Source of the DNA: Phoronis australis
Taxonomy: Eukaryota; Phoronida; Phoronidae
Direction of reading: 5' to 3'
DNA: 64,000 bases
Assembly: GCA_002633005.1 (NCBI GenBank)
Contig: NMRA01000412.1
Coordinates: forward strand, 138,614 to 202,613
This document shows, piece by piece, positions 13,401 to 24,481 of the stretch. Position 1 is the first letter of the stretch. The number at the start of each line of letters is the position of its first letter. The notes under the pieces were generated by a model, which worked only from the letters and a program-made list of their open reading frames with translations, made no database searches and was not told the origin of the DNA. The translations under genes and the position numbers were made by a program.

Positions 13401-16400
13401 AGACTTCTGTGACAAAGAGTAACATTTTATATTAATTATCGCAACCGCTAACACTTTCAAGTCTAGTCTGCACGCCTCCAGTTGGCCACATCACTTGATG
13501 GTCAAAGGTTCGAATAGCACTCGGGGTAGAAATCCTGTCAGACTTATGTTCATTAGGTCACGTGATGTGGCCAACAGTTGGAATGCAGACCAGACTTAAA
13601 CGTGTTTTAGATCTGTATTTCAACTCTTATTCTTTGTTTTAACTGAAACTGATAGCAGTCAAAACACTTGAATTTCCCAAATGATCACGGTGCTTAAGTG
13701 ACCAAAAATGGCAATCACTTTCACGAGAGAGATATGAACCATCAATGAATGGTCAGTTACTTCCTTTGTAAGCTTTGAAATGTGAACCAGATCAGATAAA
13801 ATCTGTATTTTTTCAACATATAACCAATTTTTGTATCAATTATCCAAACAAACACAACAACTTGGCTGCCTATTCTTGAGACAGCTTGAATGAGCTCCGA
13901 ATTCCAAATTATTTACTTTGAAGCTCCAAGTTCACACACAGCCAACCAAATAAGGCAATCTCAGAACACGATCTACTTGATCTAGTGCAGCTTGCAAGAC
14001 TATAAAAAGTTTTGCAGTTATGCGTGTGCGTTTGACAATACATGCATTCTCACTAGGGTGACAACCTTGAAGCTTAGGCAAACTTTACAAAACTGTGAAA
14101 AACATTATGTCGAGAACATGTTCAATAGTTCGACGTATGAATGATATGATTCGTGACTGATTACACAATGAGTGATGTTCCCAGTATTAGCCAATCACAA
14201 AGTGGATGAGGGTTTTGGTATGCTTAAAATGTTTTAAAATTTGTTGATTCATTGCTGACAATACGGCATGCAGTGAAGTCAATGGTGAATGGCCACAGTG
14301 CAGGAAAGAAATTTAATCTTCAATGCCTACCCCTGTATGGTTTTAGGCTAATGAAAGACAGTTTCATTTCCTTAAAATTCCATAAGCAAAAACGAAGGTC
14401 CGATTTAGAGGAAAAAACTTATCTTAAGCTTAACTTATGAACATTATGAGCAAAGCGACAGATTGTATCAAATGAGCCTTTTTTGCAGTTAATTGACGAC
14501 ATCTTTATTCCCCAGACCTCAAACAAAAGAACAAAATTCTTTGTGACTTGTGCTATTCATATCCCAGTGGCATGGATCATTCAGTCGGCAGTTGGAAAAC
14601 AAATTGTAGCACCCTATAAAAAGATAATTTTCTTGGCAGAGGGCACTGGTTTATTACGCCTTTAAATTGCGCATCCTGGCTGCAAGTAAGAAATCAATAC
14701 TTTCTGGTCAATGGGAAATGAAGTAATTTTATGGCCTGGAGATTCTTTTGTTTGTATCCCTTGGCAAGACAAGCTTAACAGAATTATAAAAAGTAGACCA
14801 AAGTCCTTCAGTAGTTATGAAGTTGTCACGTCTCCTAATGAAATCAACACAATAAAGCTATAAGAATAAGGATATAAAACCACTTCAGGAAAGCAACTCA
14901 TAAAAATTTATGCAAAATTTAATCAACGTTCAACATCGTCGTCCTAAGGTTAGATTCCATCAACTGCAGTTAGGTATTTGCTATAATGGTAAAATCTCAA
15001 AATTTTGAACAAATTTTGTCAAAATTGACTTTTTTCATTTCGGGGGTCTTGGAATGACTAATGACAAAAAAGAGGAAAATTTTCCAGGTGATGTATCATT
15101 TCACAAATAGGCTTGTGTGAAAGAAATATTTTTTGTGTTGTAACATTTAACTGAACACAAATAAAAGTTTTTGAATGAATTCAAAATAATGATAATAGAG
15201 ATGAAAAAAGAGGAAAGCGGAAATCAAATAAGAGGAAATCAAAATCAAAAAAAGAGGAAAATCCTCTTAGAAGAGGAAAATTCCAAACTCAATTCATTTT
15301 TCAAAGGTTAGAATATTGTTGTGAAACCTAATTCTTAATTATGCATTGTATGATTGTAGCTACATGTTCATGTAGGGTAGAGAACTTTAAAATGATAACA
15401 CCATTGTTTGGTGCTACTTTGTGAAAAAATCAAATAAAATTCCGCATGTCTGCCATGTTGAGTTTAATTTGGTGAGATTTTCTCCTACAGTAACTGGTAA
15501 ATTGCAAAGAGACCTACTCTGTAAACAGTACCTTCAGGCAAACAACTTTCATACAACTTATTGTTATGAAATCATTCTAATTTTGTTTCTTCCTCAGAGT
15601 AGAAGTAATTTCTGTAGATTCAAGAAAAATTAACAATCCATTAGTGAAATAGATGAGGCCCATTAAGTTGCCTGTCACAGGGTGTAATCAGTACTAGTTC
15701 AGTATATAGGGCCTTTCATACTAACAACGACGCGTCGATGGTTTGGGGAGTTGCGGTCAGTATGAACGCTTAACTTTGGTCCTGGACCGAAGTTAACAGC
15801 TCCAATTAATATCGCAGTAAACAGGACTGGTGGATTCAACAGTGCAGCATCAACGCTGCGGTGCAGTACGAACAGTCAACTTCGGTCCCATCAAAGTTAT
15901 CACCAGGTGGCACTGTTATCATTAATGATTTCAGGGCAGTGTGGTCGTTAATAGCTGCTTATATTTTGCTCAAATAATCACTAGTTGAATTAAAAATAAG
16001 TTTTATGTTAATATTCCAAAATTGTCACATTAAAAAAATCTTAGCGTGGAGCATTACCTTGTGATTACTTCGATGACAACAGCGCCTCCTGTAGTTTACT
16101 TCGATGTTCCTTAACTACCGAAGCCAGTATGAACCATTTTCTTAATGTCATAGTTAATGAGGAGGCTGGTCGGTATGAAAAGGCCTTACCAGGAGGTTCA
16201 TTAAGTCACAGGGGGTTTAGCAGTACTAGTTCAGTCTACAAGGAGGCTCATTAAGTTGCCTGTCACAGGGGGCTTATCAGTAGTTCAGTCTACAAGGAGG
16301 CTCATTAAGTTGCTTGTCATAGCGGGTTTATCAGTAGTTCAGTCTACAAGGAGGCTCATTAAGTTGCCTGTCACAGGGGGTTTATCAGTACAAGTAGTCT

Positions 16401-18411
16401 ACAAGGACGCTTATTAAGTTGCCTGTCACGGGGGTTATCAGTACTAGTTCAGTCTACAAGGAGGCTCATCAAGTTGCTTGTCACAGGGGGTTATCAGTAC
16501 TTAAGTAGTCTACAAGGAGGCTCATTAAGTTGCCTGTCACAGGGGTTTACCATTACAAGTAGTCTACAAGGAGGCTCACTAAGTTGCTTGTCACAGGGGG
16601 CCGGGTTATCATGCAGAACTAGTTCAGTCACCAAGGCAGTATGACTGTCAGGGTAATTCCAGACCACTTGCTGTATCCAATCTCAGTTGAAGGGATATAG
16701 AGCACCTCTACCTGAACATGGTTTCAGTTAACAGCATCTTTTTCTTACAAACTCAACCTCATTATTACCAGGTGTATTCCTTAACGTTAGAGTTATAAAA
16801 TGTTTGAATTTCGAAATAAAGAAATCTGACCACAGTAGAACTCTCATGCCTCAACCAGTCAAATATTCAGAAAAACAGATTTGCATATTCATAAATACTT
16901 GCCTTTTTTCTCTTCAGTGACTTTCCAGCTTTAAGTTTAACGGGAGATTTCTGCATGAATTATTGAAAAAATGGTATCAACTGAAGTGACTGCACAAATT
17001 TCTATTAACACTATGAGCAAAATGAACTTAAGGTAATACAGGTTTTGACTTATCAACATGCCTGTAAAACATCTAGTTTAATTATAAGATTAAGTAAAAG
17101 TCCCAAAATCCACATCAGCGGTTCTCTACAGCAGGAACACATTCCAAATTTCAGGACGAGCCATCGAGGAACTTGGTAGACATTGAACCATGACAAAAAA
17201 TTGTTACAAGGGGCACCAGTGTGACAGTTCATTTTGTCAGTGGTTCATTATCTGTCAAGTTAATCGATATTTGTCACAAAATTTGATAATTACAGTGTTC
17301 CTAATGTATACAGTAACTGGTATAGAGTTTGGAACAAAGAAGCCTACTATCAGTTCATTCCATGACAAGAAATCATTTCTAATCTGAATACAAAACAATT
17401 TGAGACCTGGTTTACAGCAGTAAATGCTCTACATTAAGATAGCTAGTCCTTGCCTGTAAAGCATCTTTATGTTCTAACCCTGAACACTTCAACTTGTGTT
17501 CTCTGATCCGCTCAACAGATGTATCCTTGGTTTGCTTCTTGATCCCATCACATCTAGTCAACTGCACTTTCAACAACAACGAACCAGCAACTGTTTGCTT
17601 AGAGATTTTTTCACCATGATGGGAAAGATTTTCATTTTCACCTGACCTTTTCACAGATGGAACCGTTGACTCACATTCCGAATCACTCGTAGATTCATTA
17701 CTAGAAGACTCATGTGCGGTATATTCACTACAAATGATCTCCTCACCAATAGCACAGGGGCTGGCAGAATCGCTCTCAGAATCAGAAGGATCATTCCTAT
17801 CAAAAGGAACATCACTCAAAGGTAGATTCTCCTCCTGACAATAAGAATTTTCAACTTTGATTTGTTTTTGTTTGGTCTTAGTGTCCATTCTTTTATGTTG
17901 CATGGGAGACAACCCCTCATCACTGTCTAAAGAAAGCAAATTCCCTGATCCTGGTAAATCATCTCTATCTTTGTTGTCCTTGATATTGGCACAATTGATT
18001 GCACTGTTTACTTTGACTAATGGCCCAACTGGTGCATCACTATCTGAGTCTGAACTTGACAACAGAACACATGCTTGAGATTTTCTAATCGAGCTTGTGA
18101 TTTCGTTCTTTCTGCTTCCCATAAACTTAATATCACCAACTGAATCCTCATTGACATCCTGGTGATCTAAGTTAATATCATCATCATCACTGTAAAATAC
18201 TTGGGAATGTCTGCGAATGCCAGCAGAAGAACGGTGCTCTTTAGCACGCTTTTCTAACGGAATATCCGAATCACTGTCCGAAAACCTGTACTTTCTCTTT
18301 TTTAATGGCGTGTTCTCCACCTCAGAATCAGATGAGCTCCAGGTTTCTTGAGGAGAGTCATTGACAAGGGTTGCTTCACTTTGAATTTCAGTCATCTGTG
18401 AGTTGTTAAAC
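10423..18411 (-). CDS. HIRIP3: HIRIP3-like histone chaperone with CHZ motif (five internal exons)
   Basis: HIRIP3 binds H2A-H2B-type dimers in the nucleus through a Chz1-like CHZ motif and interacts with HIRA. Exons in gene order: 18411-17454, 16950-16903, 13406-13350, 11513-11351 and 10509-10423; phases agree across all. The large exon (319 codons) is acidic and serine-rich with many SSSDSDSD / SDSESDSAS tracts, typical CK2 sites, plus basic patches such as LKKRKYRF. Exons 2-3 add a Lys-rich segment (SPVKLKAGKSLKRKK) and SDAESDESD. Exons 4-5 encode the conserved C-terminal region: RKRLSYLQQL, KIKNILLEAGMRG, TMKKAEELKLKKEAAELD and then the CHZ core ELDTDNII. Human HIRIP3 has the same order, ending LDVANII. 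The first exon or exons (the human N-terminus is a short helical domain) and the last exon (expected Arg-rich end of CHZ plus the C-terminus) were not found. The first two introns start with GC (CAG|gcaagg and AAG|gcaagt); the next two start with GT. Family assignment is firm from the C-terminal match; the ends are unresolved. Confidence 0.87.
13146..13168. repeat. A-run followed by (AT)n microsatellite
   Basis: A run of A continues into atatatatatata. It lies inside a HIRIP3-like intron. Confidence 0.85.
13459..13597. mobile_element. 139-bp foldback MITE in a HIRIP3-like intron
   Basis: The left arm begins aagtctagtctgcacgcc and runs through gttggccacatcac. The right arm, reversed, begins aagtctggtctgcattcc and runs through gttggccacatcac. 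The arms are about 38 bp and mostly identical, separated by a short centre. No coding capacity. Confidence 0.78.
14983..15485. mobile_element. MITE with GGTAAAATCTC ends, copy 3 (longer, diverged)
   Basis: The left end is ataatggtaaaatctca and the right end ttggtgagattttc. The interior matches copies 1 and 2 (gtgaaaaaatcaaataaaat, then tctgccatgttg). Extra purine-rich DNA with repeated aagaggaaa (about 15070-15290) makes this copy longer, suggesting an insertion or expansion. Confidence 0.5.
15650..15708. repeat. Left outlying unit of the 57-bp minisatellite
   Basis: The phrases cattaagttgcctgtcacag and gtactagttcagt match units of the main array at 16187-16640. The unit is interrupted by the MITE that follows directly. 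Confidence 0.85.
15709..16186. mobile_element. 478-bp MITE inserted at TA inside a minisatellite unit
   Basis: The left end is gggcctttcatac and the right end gtatgaaaaggcct (reversed aggccttttcatac). Both ends abut TA (15707-15708 and 16187-16188). The host unit reads agtcta|caaggagg elsewhere in the array and is split here as agtata|...|taccaggagg, so the insertion point is visible. No transposase frame. TA duplications fit several superfamilies, including Tc1/mariner and IS630-like, so the family is left open. Confidence 0.82.
16187..16640. repeat. 57-bp minisatellite, about eight copies, in a HIRIP3-like intron
   Basis: The unit contains caaggaggctcattaagttg, then cctgtcacagggggtttatc, then agtactagttcagtcta. 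Copies vary by small indels (for example, tagttcagt becomes agtagt). With the isolated unit at 15650-15708 the original array was longer before the MITE split it. Confidence 0.95.
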
Positions 18412-18508
18412 CTATAACACAAATATTATTAAATAACAGCTACCTTTATGGGTTGGAATTAAAAATAATAGTAGTATTTTTAAATATCACAGAAAAATGA
18501 AAAGGGTA

Positions 18509-18759
18509 TTGCAAAATCTCACCAACTTTGGTGTCATATAAATTAACAAAACTGACCAAGTTTTTTCATTTCCAATGACTTCTAGAACATCGCTGAGAAT
18601 GTTGAAGTCTACTCTGTATTTTTTAAATTTTAGTAGCTATAGTGCAAAACTTGAACGTGGTCGGAACGCATTTAATTCTGGTGCTGTATAATTTCGTGGA
18701 AAAAATGATACAAAATTTCACTTTTTAAATGCTGTGTCCTAAATTGGTGAGATATACCA
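18509..18759. mobile_element. MITE with TCTCACCAA ends, copy 2 (upstream intron of the HIRIP3-like gene)
   Basis: The left end is ttgcaaaatctcaccaa and the right end ttggtgagatatacca. The interior gtagctatagtgcaaaactt and gtggaaaaaatgatac matches copy 1 in CDC45. Confidence 0.62.
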
Positions 18760-20410
18760 TACAGTCATTGCTTAAATGTGTCATTGAGTAAATTCATATA
18801 ACTTATATATAATTCAGTGTCACCACAACCAGACACTGATAAGAGACAACTTAATTTGTCATCGCTTTGGTAGCTGTTTACGTTCAACTGATGATTGTTT
18901 GTTCTAACAAATAATGAGAATCATACAGAAGCAGACACAGACACGTTAATGGCCGAGTTAAGCAAGCAATTCTTAATTTCCTTCATATCTTATGCACCCG
19001 CGCTGTGGGATGAGTATCTAAGTTTCACTGATCGGCTAGTCCGGATACACTGCCGTGTCATCGCCAGTTTGACAGCGATAGCAAGGGGAGAAAGTTGGCC
19101 AACCAATGTCCAGCTCTCTTATGGTCTCAATCTACGTTCAGGTAATCCCTGGAAGAGTTGCCTGAGTGACGCTTCAACCGATAAAAATGCTATTTCTAAA
19201 CCAGGCAAACAACACGGTTCAACAAATATCGTGAAGATACAGTGCTTTGAGTGAAATACTACCACCAAAAAACTTTGAACAGAGAAAAACGGTCGACTTT
19301 CAGAGAAATTGACTAAAGTTTCACCTGCACATTCCTTTTTGGGACAGTGTAGCTCTCACCCGGCCCTTACTTATAATTGACTACCACTCAGTACCCACAG
19401 CACTGTGTACCAACACATCATAAGGCCTGTTGTCAAGTAAAATGTCCTCTTAACTGGAGGTAGGATAGGACAGGTCATTGAAGGGAGAGTCGGCAGAAGA
19501 TTGACAGTACCTACAAAGCTACAAAATACTGTCTTTGATGATGACAGTCGACAGTGCTGTCGAGATTTTTATAGGCCATAGAAAGCTTCCAGTCTGAAGC
19601 AGAGAAGGTTCTGCCTGAAACTACAGCGAGGGCCTCTCTCCAGGTTACAGAAATCAGGTGAAAGGTGGGAGTCAAGTCAGGTTTTTACAACCCCAACGTA
19701 AGTGTTTGAAGGAATGCCTACCGTAAATTTCAACTTCCCGCTTGCAAGCAGTAAACAGTTAAAGGTTTAAAAAAGCCACGACTGTGCAAAAAGTGGGCCA
19801 ATGGTTAACAGCAAGCAGAACACACAAATTAAGCCTTCACACGCAGTGCAAAACTCAAAAAGCTCACAGGCGCCACTTTTTAATGAACTCATAGACTATA
19901 GTAACTAATAGTACAGGGACCGCACCTGGCAAAATTATCTGGTTTTATTTCCGGTAAGTACGTCGTCTGCTAATAATGGTCGGCTTAGTGTTCACGGTAT
20001 TTTGAATACCGTGATGTCTTTTGTCTCATCACAATACACTAATCCAGGCCCGTAGGAAGGCAAAAATTATTAAGGGGGCACAAACCAAGTCGACTTCGCC
20101 AAACTACCCCTCACGAAACTCCTTTGATCCAGTTTCCTGAAAAATTCATTTTGTTACGGTCATTTTTGAAGAGTTTTTTTGAAAAGGTGAAGACCCGATC
20201 AGGTCCGACCTTGTATAGTGCCTTTTAGGCTGTTTCAAAATCCCTTGTTGAAACACGGCCGGTAGTCCAGTTTCTGGTGACTAGGGAAAATGATACACTT
20301 TGTGTCCCAAAAATGTACACACTTTAACGCCTCAGTGGATTTCAAATTCAGCTCCCGGATCAATGAGATTCTGCGCGGGCTTACTTAATGGTTACGTCTT
20401 ATTTTTAACG
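18760..20410. other. Expected 5' side of the HIRIP3-like gene; no exon assignable
   Basis: The upstream coding exon or exons should lie at or beyond this region. The minus strand around 19010-19080 has a short frame with weak resemblance to the HIRIP3 N-terminus, but its only nearby donor has the wrong phase. A perfect small hairpin (cacggtat...ataccgtg) lies at 19993-20013. A fragment resembling the ccgtaggaagg repeat of 23.4 kb lies at about 20045-20085 in inverted orientation. Confidence 0.4.
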
Positions 20411-20515
20411 TAGATGGGTCAGTCATACGTGCTATGTCAGTACGCACGGGAAATGCAAGCAAACGATTCAGTTTTGAAGAACAAAAATTAATCGCGCAAT
20501 GCTCCTGGAAACTAG
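20411..20515. repeat. Flank upstream of the LTR, near-identical to 21168-21272
   Basis: From tagatgggtcagtcatac to the tetranucleotide ctag, this 105-bp block matches 21168-21272 with only about six differences and no gaps. It is the genomic flank immediately before the LTR start. Confidence 0.9.
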
Positions 20516-21166
20516 TGTAACGGGGGCGGTACGACCAAGGCGCCCCGATTTTACGAGCCCGGTGCAGACTGAGGGTGATGTTGAAAACAAAAAGTTGGTG
20601 AATAATACATAGGTTTATTGTAAGAATATATAACTAATGATATTTCACGCTTACAAGCAATCCAGTTGTTCCATGACTTAATTAGTATCGCAGCGTTGTG
20701 ATTTATACAGTTCTGATACACGGGCAAGCCAGTCGCTGATTAATACTTGTGTGTGCAAGAACGGGGCAATTTGGTTATTCAGATCCGAAAGGTGAGGTGC
20801 AATCCGCCAAACTCGGGAGGAGCCCGAGAATTGCTGGGGCTAAACTATATTGGCAACCAAGTTCGGGAGGAGCCCGAAAGCTGCACAAACAGTTGCAATT
20901 TGGTGTGAGTGAAGGTGTACATGTTTGCTTCTTGAACTCTGCGACTGGACTCCTCGTGTCTGACAGAGACAAAGCTTAAGTACACAATTTCAACCAATCA
21001 GACACGATCTGAAGGGCGAGGCCCATAGCTCCTAGCTTCTGACCATATTTGGCCATGTCCAAAGGACTCAACATCATAGGAAAATTCCACACGTAATACA
21101 CAGCTTGACCACCAGAGGGCGCATATATCTTACTTACATAATCATGTCCAGGGCACTCCTGTTACA
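20516..21166. mobile_element. 651-bp LTR (solo, or edge of an LTR retrotransposon cut by a gap)
   Basis: Begins TGTAACGGGGG and ends CTCCTGTTACA, the TG...CA termini with short inverted TGTAAC/GTTACA typical of metazoan Ty3/gypsy-type LTRs. It contains two copies of tcgggaggagcccga at 20813 and 20863. No protein-coding part is present, and the right end abuts the N at 21167, so solo LTR and full-element edge cannot be told apart. Boundaries are supported by the related block without insertion at 21168-21272. Confidence 0.72.
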
Positions 21167-21167
21167 N
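21167..21167. other. Single-N contig join
   Basis: Sequence after the N restarts at the beginning of the block already seen at 20411, so it marks an assembly join rather than one unknown base. Confidence 0.85.
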
Positions 21168-21272
21168 TAGGTGCGTCAGTCATACGTGCTATGACAGTAC
21201 GCACGGGAAATGCAAGCAAACGATTCAGTTTTGAAGAACAAAAATTAATCACGCAATACTCCTGGACACTAG
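21168..21272. repeat. Second copy of the LTR flank, without the insertion (empty-site allele)
   Basis: Matches 20411-20515 up to ctag, then continues aaacatcaacgaaag where the first copy enters TGTAAC. This is what an allele lacking the LTR should look like. Confidence 0.82.
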
Positions 21273-23415
21273 AAACATCAACGAAAGTAAAGACCACCTT
21301 TCCAAGTTGTGATCTATGAGTTCAGTCTAGTTCCTAAGTCAATAAACAACTTATAGTATCATTTGAATTGTGAGAACATTTTGGGACATTGTAGAGCCGT
21401 CCGACATTCAACAATATCCTTGAAAATTATTTCAGAGTTGACAAAAATAGTTGTACTTCGCTATTTGGGGATGTGATGATAGATCGAACTTCCAAATGTC
21501 AGTCTGCAACTAAGTAATAGTTCACTGAAGCATCGTCATTTCTTACAAGATTAGCTCCTAATTGTCAAAAATCGTTTATCAATCAGTTGATTTTCGTTGA
21601 TAAATAAACATGTAAATCAGAAACCAACAATCGATGCCATGAGCAATCCGTTTACCTTGATTTTATGACTCAATTCCTTTTTGATCTCCTGTTTGTGAGT
21701 TTAAACGACAAATCTTGTACCTAAAAAAGAGTGCAGGTGGCCTGATGCTTTTTACGGTACATCAGGTGTGTTTATGCCGCAAGGGCGGGCCCATTACACT
21801 AATCAGCATTACATTTATTGTCATTTGAATTGTGAGTATATTTTTGGGACCTGTCCGAATTTCATCATTGTCTTTGAGAGTTATTTCAGATTGGCAAAAA
21901 TCGTGAAGTTAACTTTACTGCTTGATGATTGGATTATAGAGTCCTCCCAACTTCAGGCTTCAACTTAATTAAATGAAACAAGATCAATACTTACAAGATC
22001 ATCTTCTAATTGATGAAAATCATTTATGGATCTATTAATCAGAAACCAATGAATGTGTTTATCAAAACGGAATGTTATAAGTAATTTCCACAGGCATGCT
22101 CGCAGATTTTGACGGGTAACTGAGAGAACATGGGAGATGGGGTTTGTTCATTTCAACGGTGCCTACATGTATACCGGTTTACGAGATAAACTTGAACTCA
22201 AAAAAAAAACTCTGAAATCGTTGTTTATGATTGCGAGTGTAGTTTGAGTAGCCCTGTTCGATATTTACACGGATATCACAAATCGTAGAGCCGACAGTCT
22301 TTTCGACATGTGGGAATCCGTAGCAACAACTCCTAGTAATGATCTTCTGAAGTAATGCTATTCTTGTGATACTATGGGGAAAAAGGTAAAATTATTTTAT
22401 AATTAGACATCGGAAATAGTCCTTTTGTGTATTTCACAAAAACTGGTCTTCACGTTCTTCGAAATGCCATCTTTTCGATGGCGGTCAATCCTGTTGTATT
22501 ATCATACTTCCTGTTGTTTTTATCGAATGTCCTAATACTGCTGTGCTGTGCACGAATGTTTTGTGTTTTTTATAAATTTGGAATACGTGGCAGAATCATA
22601 TTTATATGTACATAGTGACAAGGAGACATTTACCCCGAACTGCCCTACCGAGAGACGGTCCCGCTTGAACTGGGACACGTTAAAATAAAAGCTAAACATT
22701 ATTAAGCTCGGAGAAAAGGGACAGTTCATTACACCGTCGTGTGGTCACACGGTGATGGAGGAAGTGACCTTCCTCAACATGAAATCAGGTTGCATGAGCA
22801 AAAAGAACTGGAAAATAGACGTAATCGATTTCAACATTGGGCCTCTCTCCGTGAGCGGTCCCTTAGAGTTTGTCAATAAAAACACAAAATTGGTGGCTAC
22901 ATGAAACTCATCAATGGCCCTCTTCAAGGGCTGGGGGCCCTTAAATATGAGAAGATCTATAGTTTCAAAAATCAGGAAATGCACAGCAATTGACGTTATT
23001 TGTCAGGTCATCATTTTTTCTCAAGTGATACGCAATTTCGAGAAAAAGAATAAAGCGGTAGTTGTCTCCGTTACCCCGTGTCAGAGTGGGGCCTCTGGAA
23101 AAATGTATAGTTTTGCTGTCGCAAAATTGTCTTATCGAATTTAAAAATCCAGTAAAATAATACGCTCCGCATTAGCTCCGCTTTACAAATTTTCTAGATT
23201 TTTCGAAATATACATATGAATAATTAAGTACACGTTTCCAAGTGCGTTTAGACGACTTAGAGAGATCCTAACAACAATGTCCTAGCCAGGGCCCTAAACT
23301 TATTTTGCATTGATTCTCAGTTGTCAAGTGTTCTCCTGAATTTTCTCTCTTATCCGTATTCTGCAGTCCTTCTTTTCTTGACTGTTCCCGGCCCCACGCC
23401 TATGTCGGTTGCCAC
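21273..23415. other. Intergenic, no gene recognised
   Basis: Several short frames, none with known motifs. A hairpin with arms caccgt/acggtg and an inner gtgtg/cacac stem lies at 22732-22754. Confidence 0.5.
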
Positions 23416-23708
23416 GGTTTAACCCTGATGTTTGCAAATTTTTTGGGGGGCACGTGCCCCCACACCCCACCCCGCTTCCTACGGCCCTGTAATCGGAAAC
23501 TGGGACAGATTATTTAGGAGAGTGGCACTTTCTCTAGGATATTGCGCAAGAAAATGTCGGAGTTGCGAATCTGTTGTGTACAATCTATGATGAAACGAAG
23601 GTGAGTTCAACCGTGACTCAAAAACTATTGAGTCTGCCATCTAACATCCAGGCACTTAACTCTCTCCGGCGACTCAGTGTTACTGATCAAAAATGAAGTT
23701 TGAGACAA
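23416..23708. repeat. First copy of a 293-bp direct duplication (probable assembly overlap)
   Basis: Runs from ggtttaaccctgatgtttgc to the end of gtttgagacaa and is repeated almost identically at 23710-24003 after a single N. It contains a GC-rich repeat phrase (gcacgtgcccccacacccc, cttcctacggccc) that also occurs, diverged, near 20045. Confidence 0.93.
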
Positions 23709-23709
23709 N
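23709..23709. other. Single-N contig join between duplicate sequences
   Basis: The two flanks are the same sequence, which points to an unmerged contig overlap. Confidence 0.88.
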
Positions 23710-24003
23710 GGTTTAACCCTGACGTTTGCAATTTTTTGGGGGGGGCACGTGCCCCCACACCCCACCCCGCTTCCTACGGCCCTGTAATCGGAAACTGGGA
23801 CAGATTATTTAGGAGAGTGGCACTTTCTCTAGGATATTGCGCAAGAAAATGTCGGAGTTGCGAATCTGTTGTGTACAATCTATGATGAAACGAAGGTGAG
23901 TTCAACCGTGACTCAAAAACTATTGAGTCTGCCATCTAACATCCAGGCACTTAACTCTCTCCGGCGACTCAGTGTTACTGATCAAAAATGAAGTTTGAGA
24001 CAA
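23710..24003. repeat. Second copy of the 293-bp duplication
   Basis: Differs from the first copy by little more than a base change (gatg/gacg) and homopolymer length, then runs on into unique sequence (cactgggacagaattaag). Confidence 0.93.
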
Positions 24004-24481
24004 ACACTGGGACAGAATTAAGAATAAAAATTAAAAAACGTAGCCAGGAAAACAAAATCAGCTACAGGAACCAAAAAAATTTACACGGGAGAAACCCCCT
24101 CCCGGGGCTACGCGCCTCGCCCTCGGATTCGCGCGAATCCTAAACCCACCCCCTTACTAGATCTGCCACTGTCGTTAATCGTCGCATTTTAGTGCACCGC
24201 ATGTTTCAACTATCTCCTACTGTGGTTAGTCCGTGTGGTAGACGATACGGGTTCTCGAAGCATGATATCAATTTTTCTTTTGTTTTAGTCAGTCCAAAAT
24301 GCCAACTCAGATAAAGGGGTGCTGTACAATTCTATGTACACTCCTTGCTCAGATCTTGCGGTCTCCGAGGTTTAGCCACGCATATGTAAGAGTGGTTTGC
24401 GTTCTTTGTTTTGGTGTGTACTTGCTATAGAATTTACTGTCATTAAAACTGTACGCACCTACTCCGTTTTTCAAACGAATT

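Noticed and set aside
13500-13520. ggttcgaat resembling a tRNA B box, possible SINE or tRNA gene
   Set aside because: No matching A box or cloverleaf. The sequence lies at the centre of a foldback MITE.
15650-16640. Regularly repeated units that might suggest a CRISPR array
   Set aside because: The units are contiguous 57-bp tandem repeats with no unique spacers, in a eukaryotic intron. The same holds for the arrays at 3843 and 32359.
18961-19080. Minus-strand frame with SVKLRYSSHSAG, faintly like the HIRIP3 N-terminal region
   Set aside because: The similarity is limited to a few residues, and the only donor that fits (gcg|gtgcat) leaves one base of a codon where the next exon needs two. 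The long plus-strand frame here (18895-19254) also has no recognisable motif.
19993-20013. Perfect short hairpin, considered as a terminator or small RNA precursor
   Set aside because: The stem is only eight pairs. Intrinsic terminators do not apply to this genome and there is no precursor-length stem around it.
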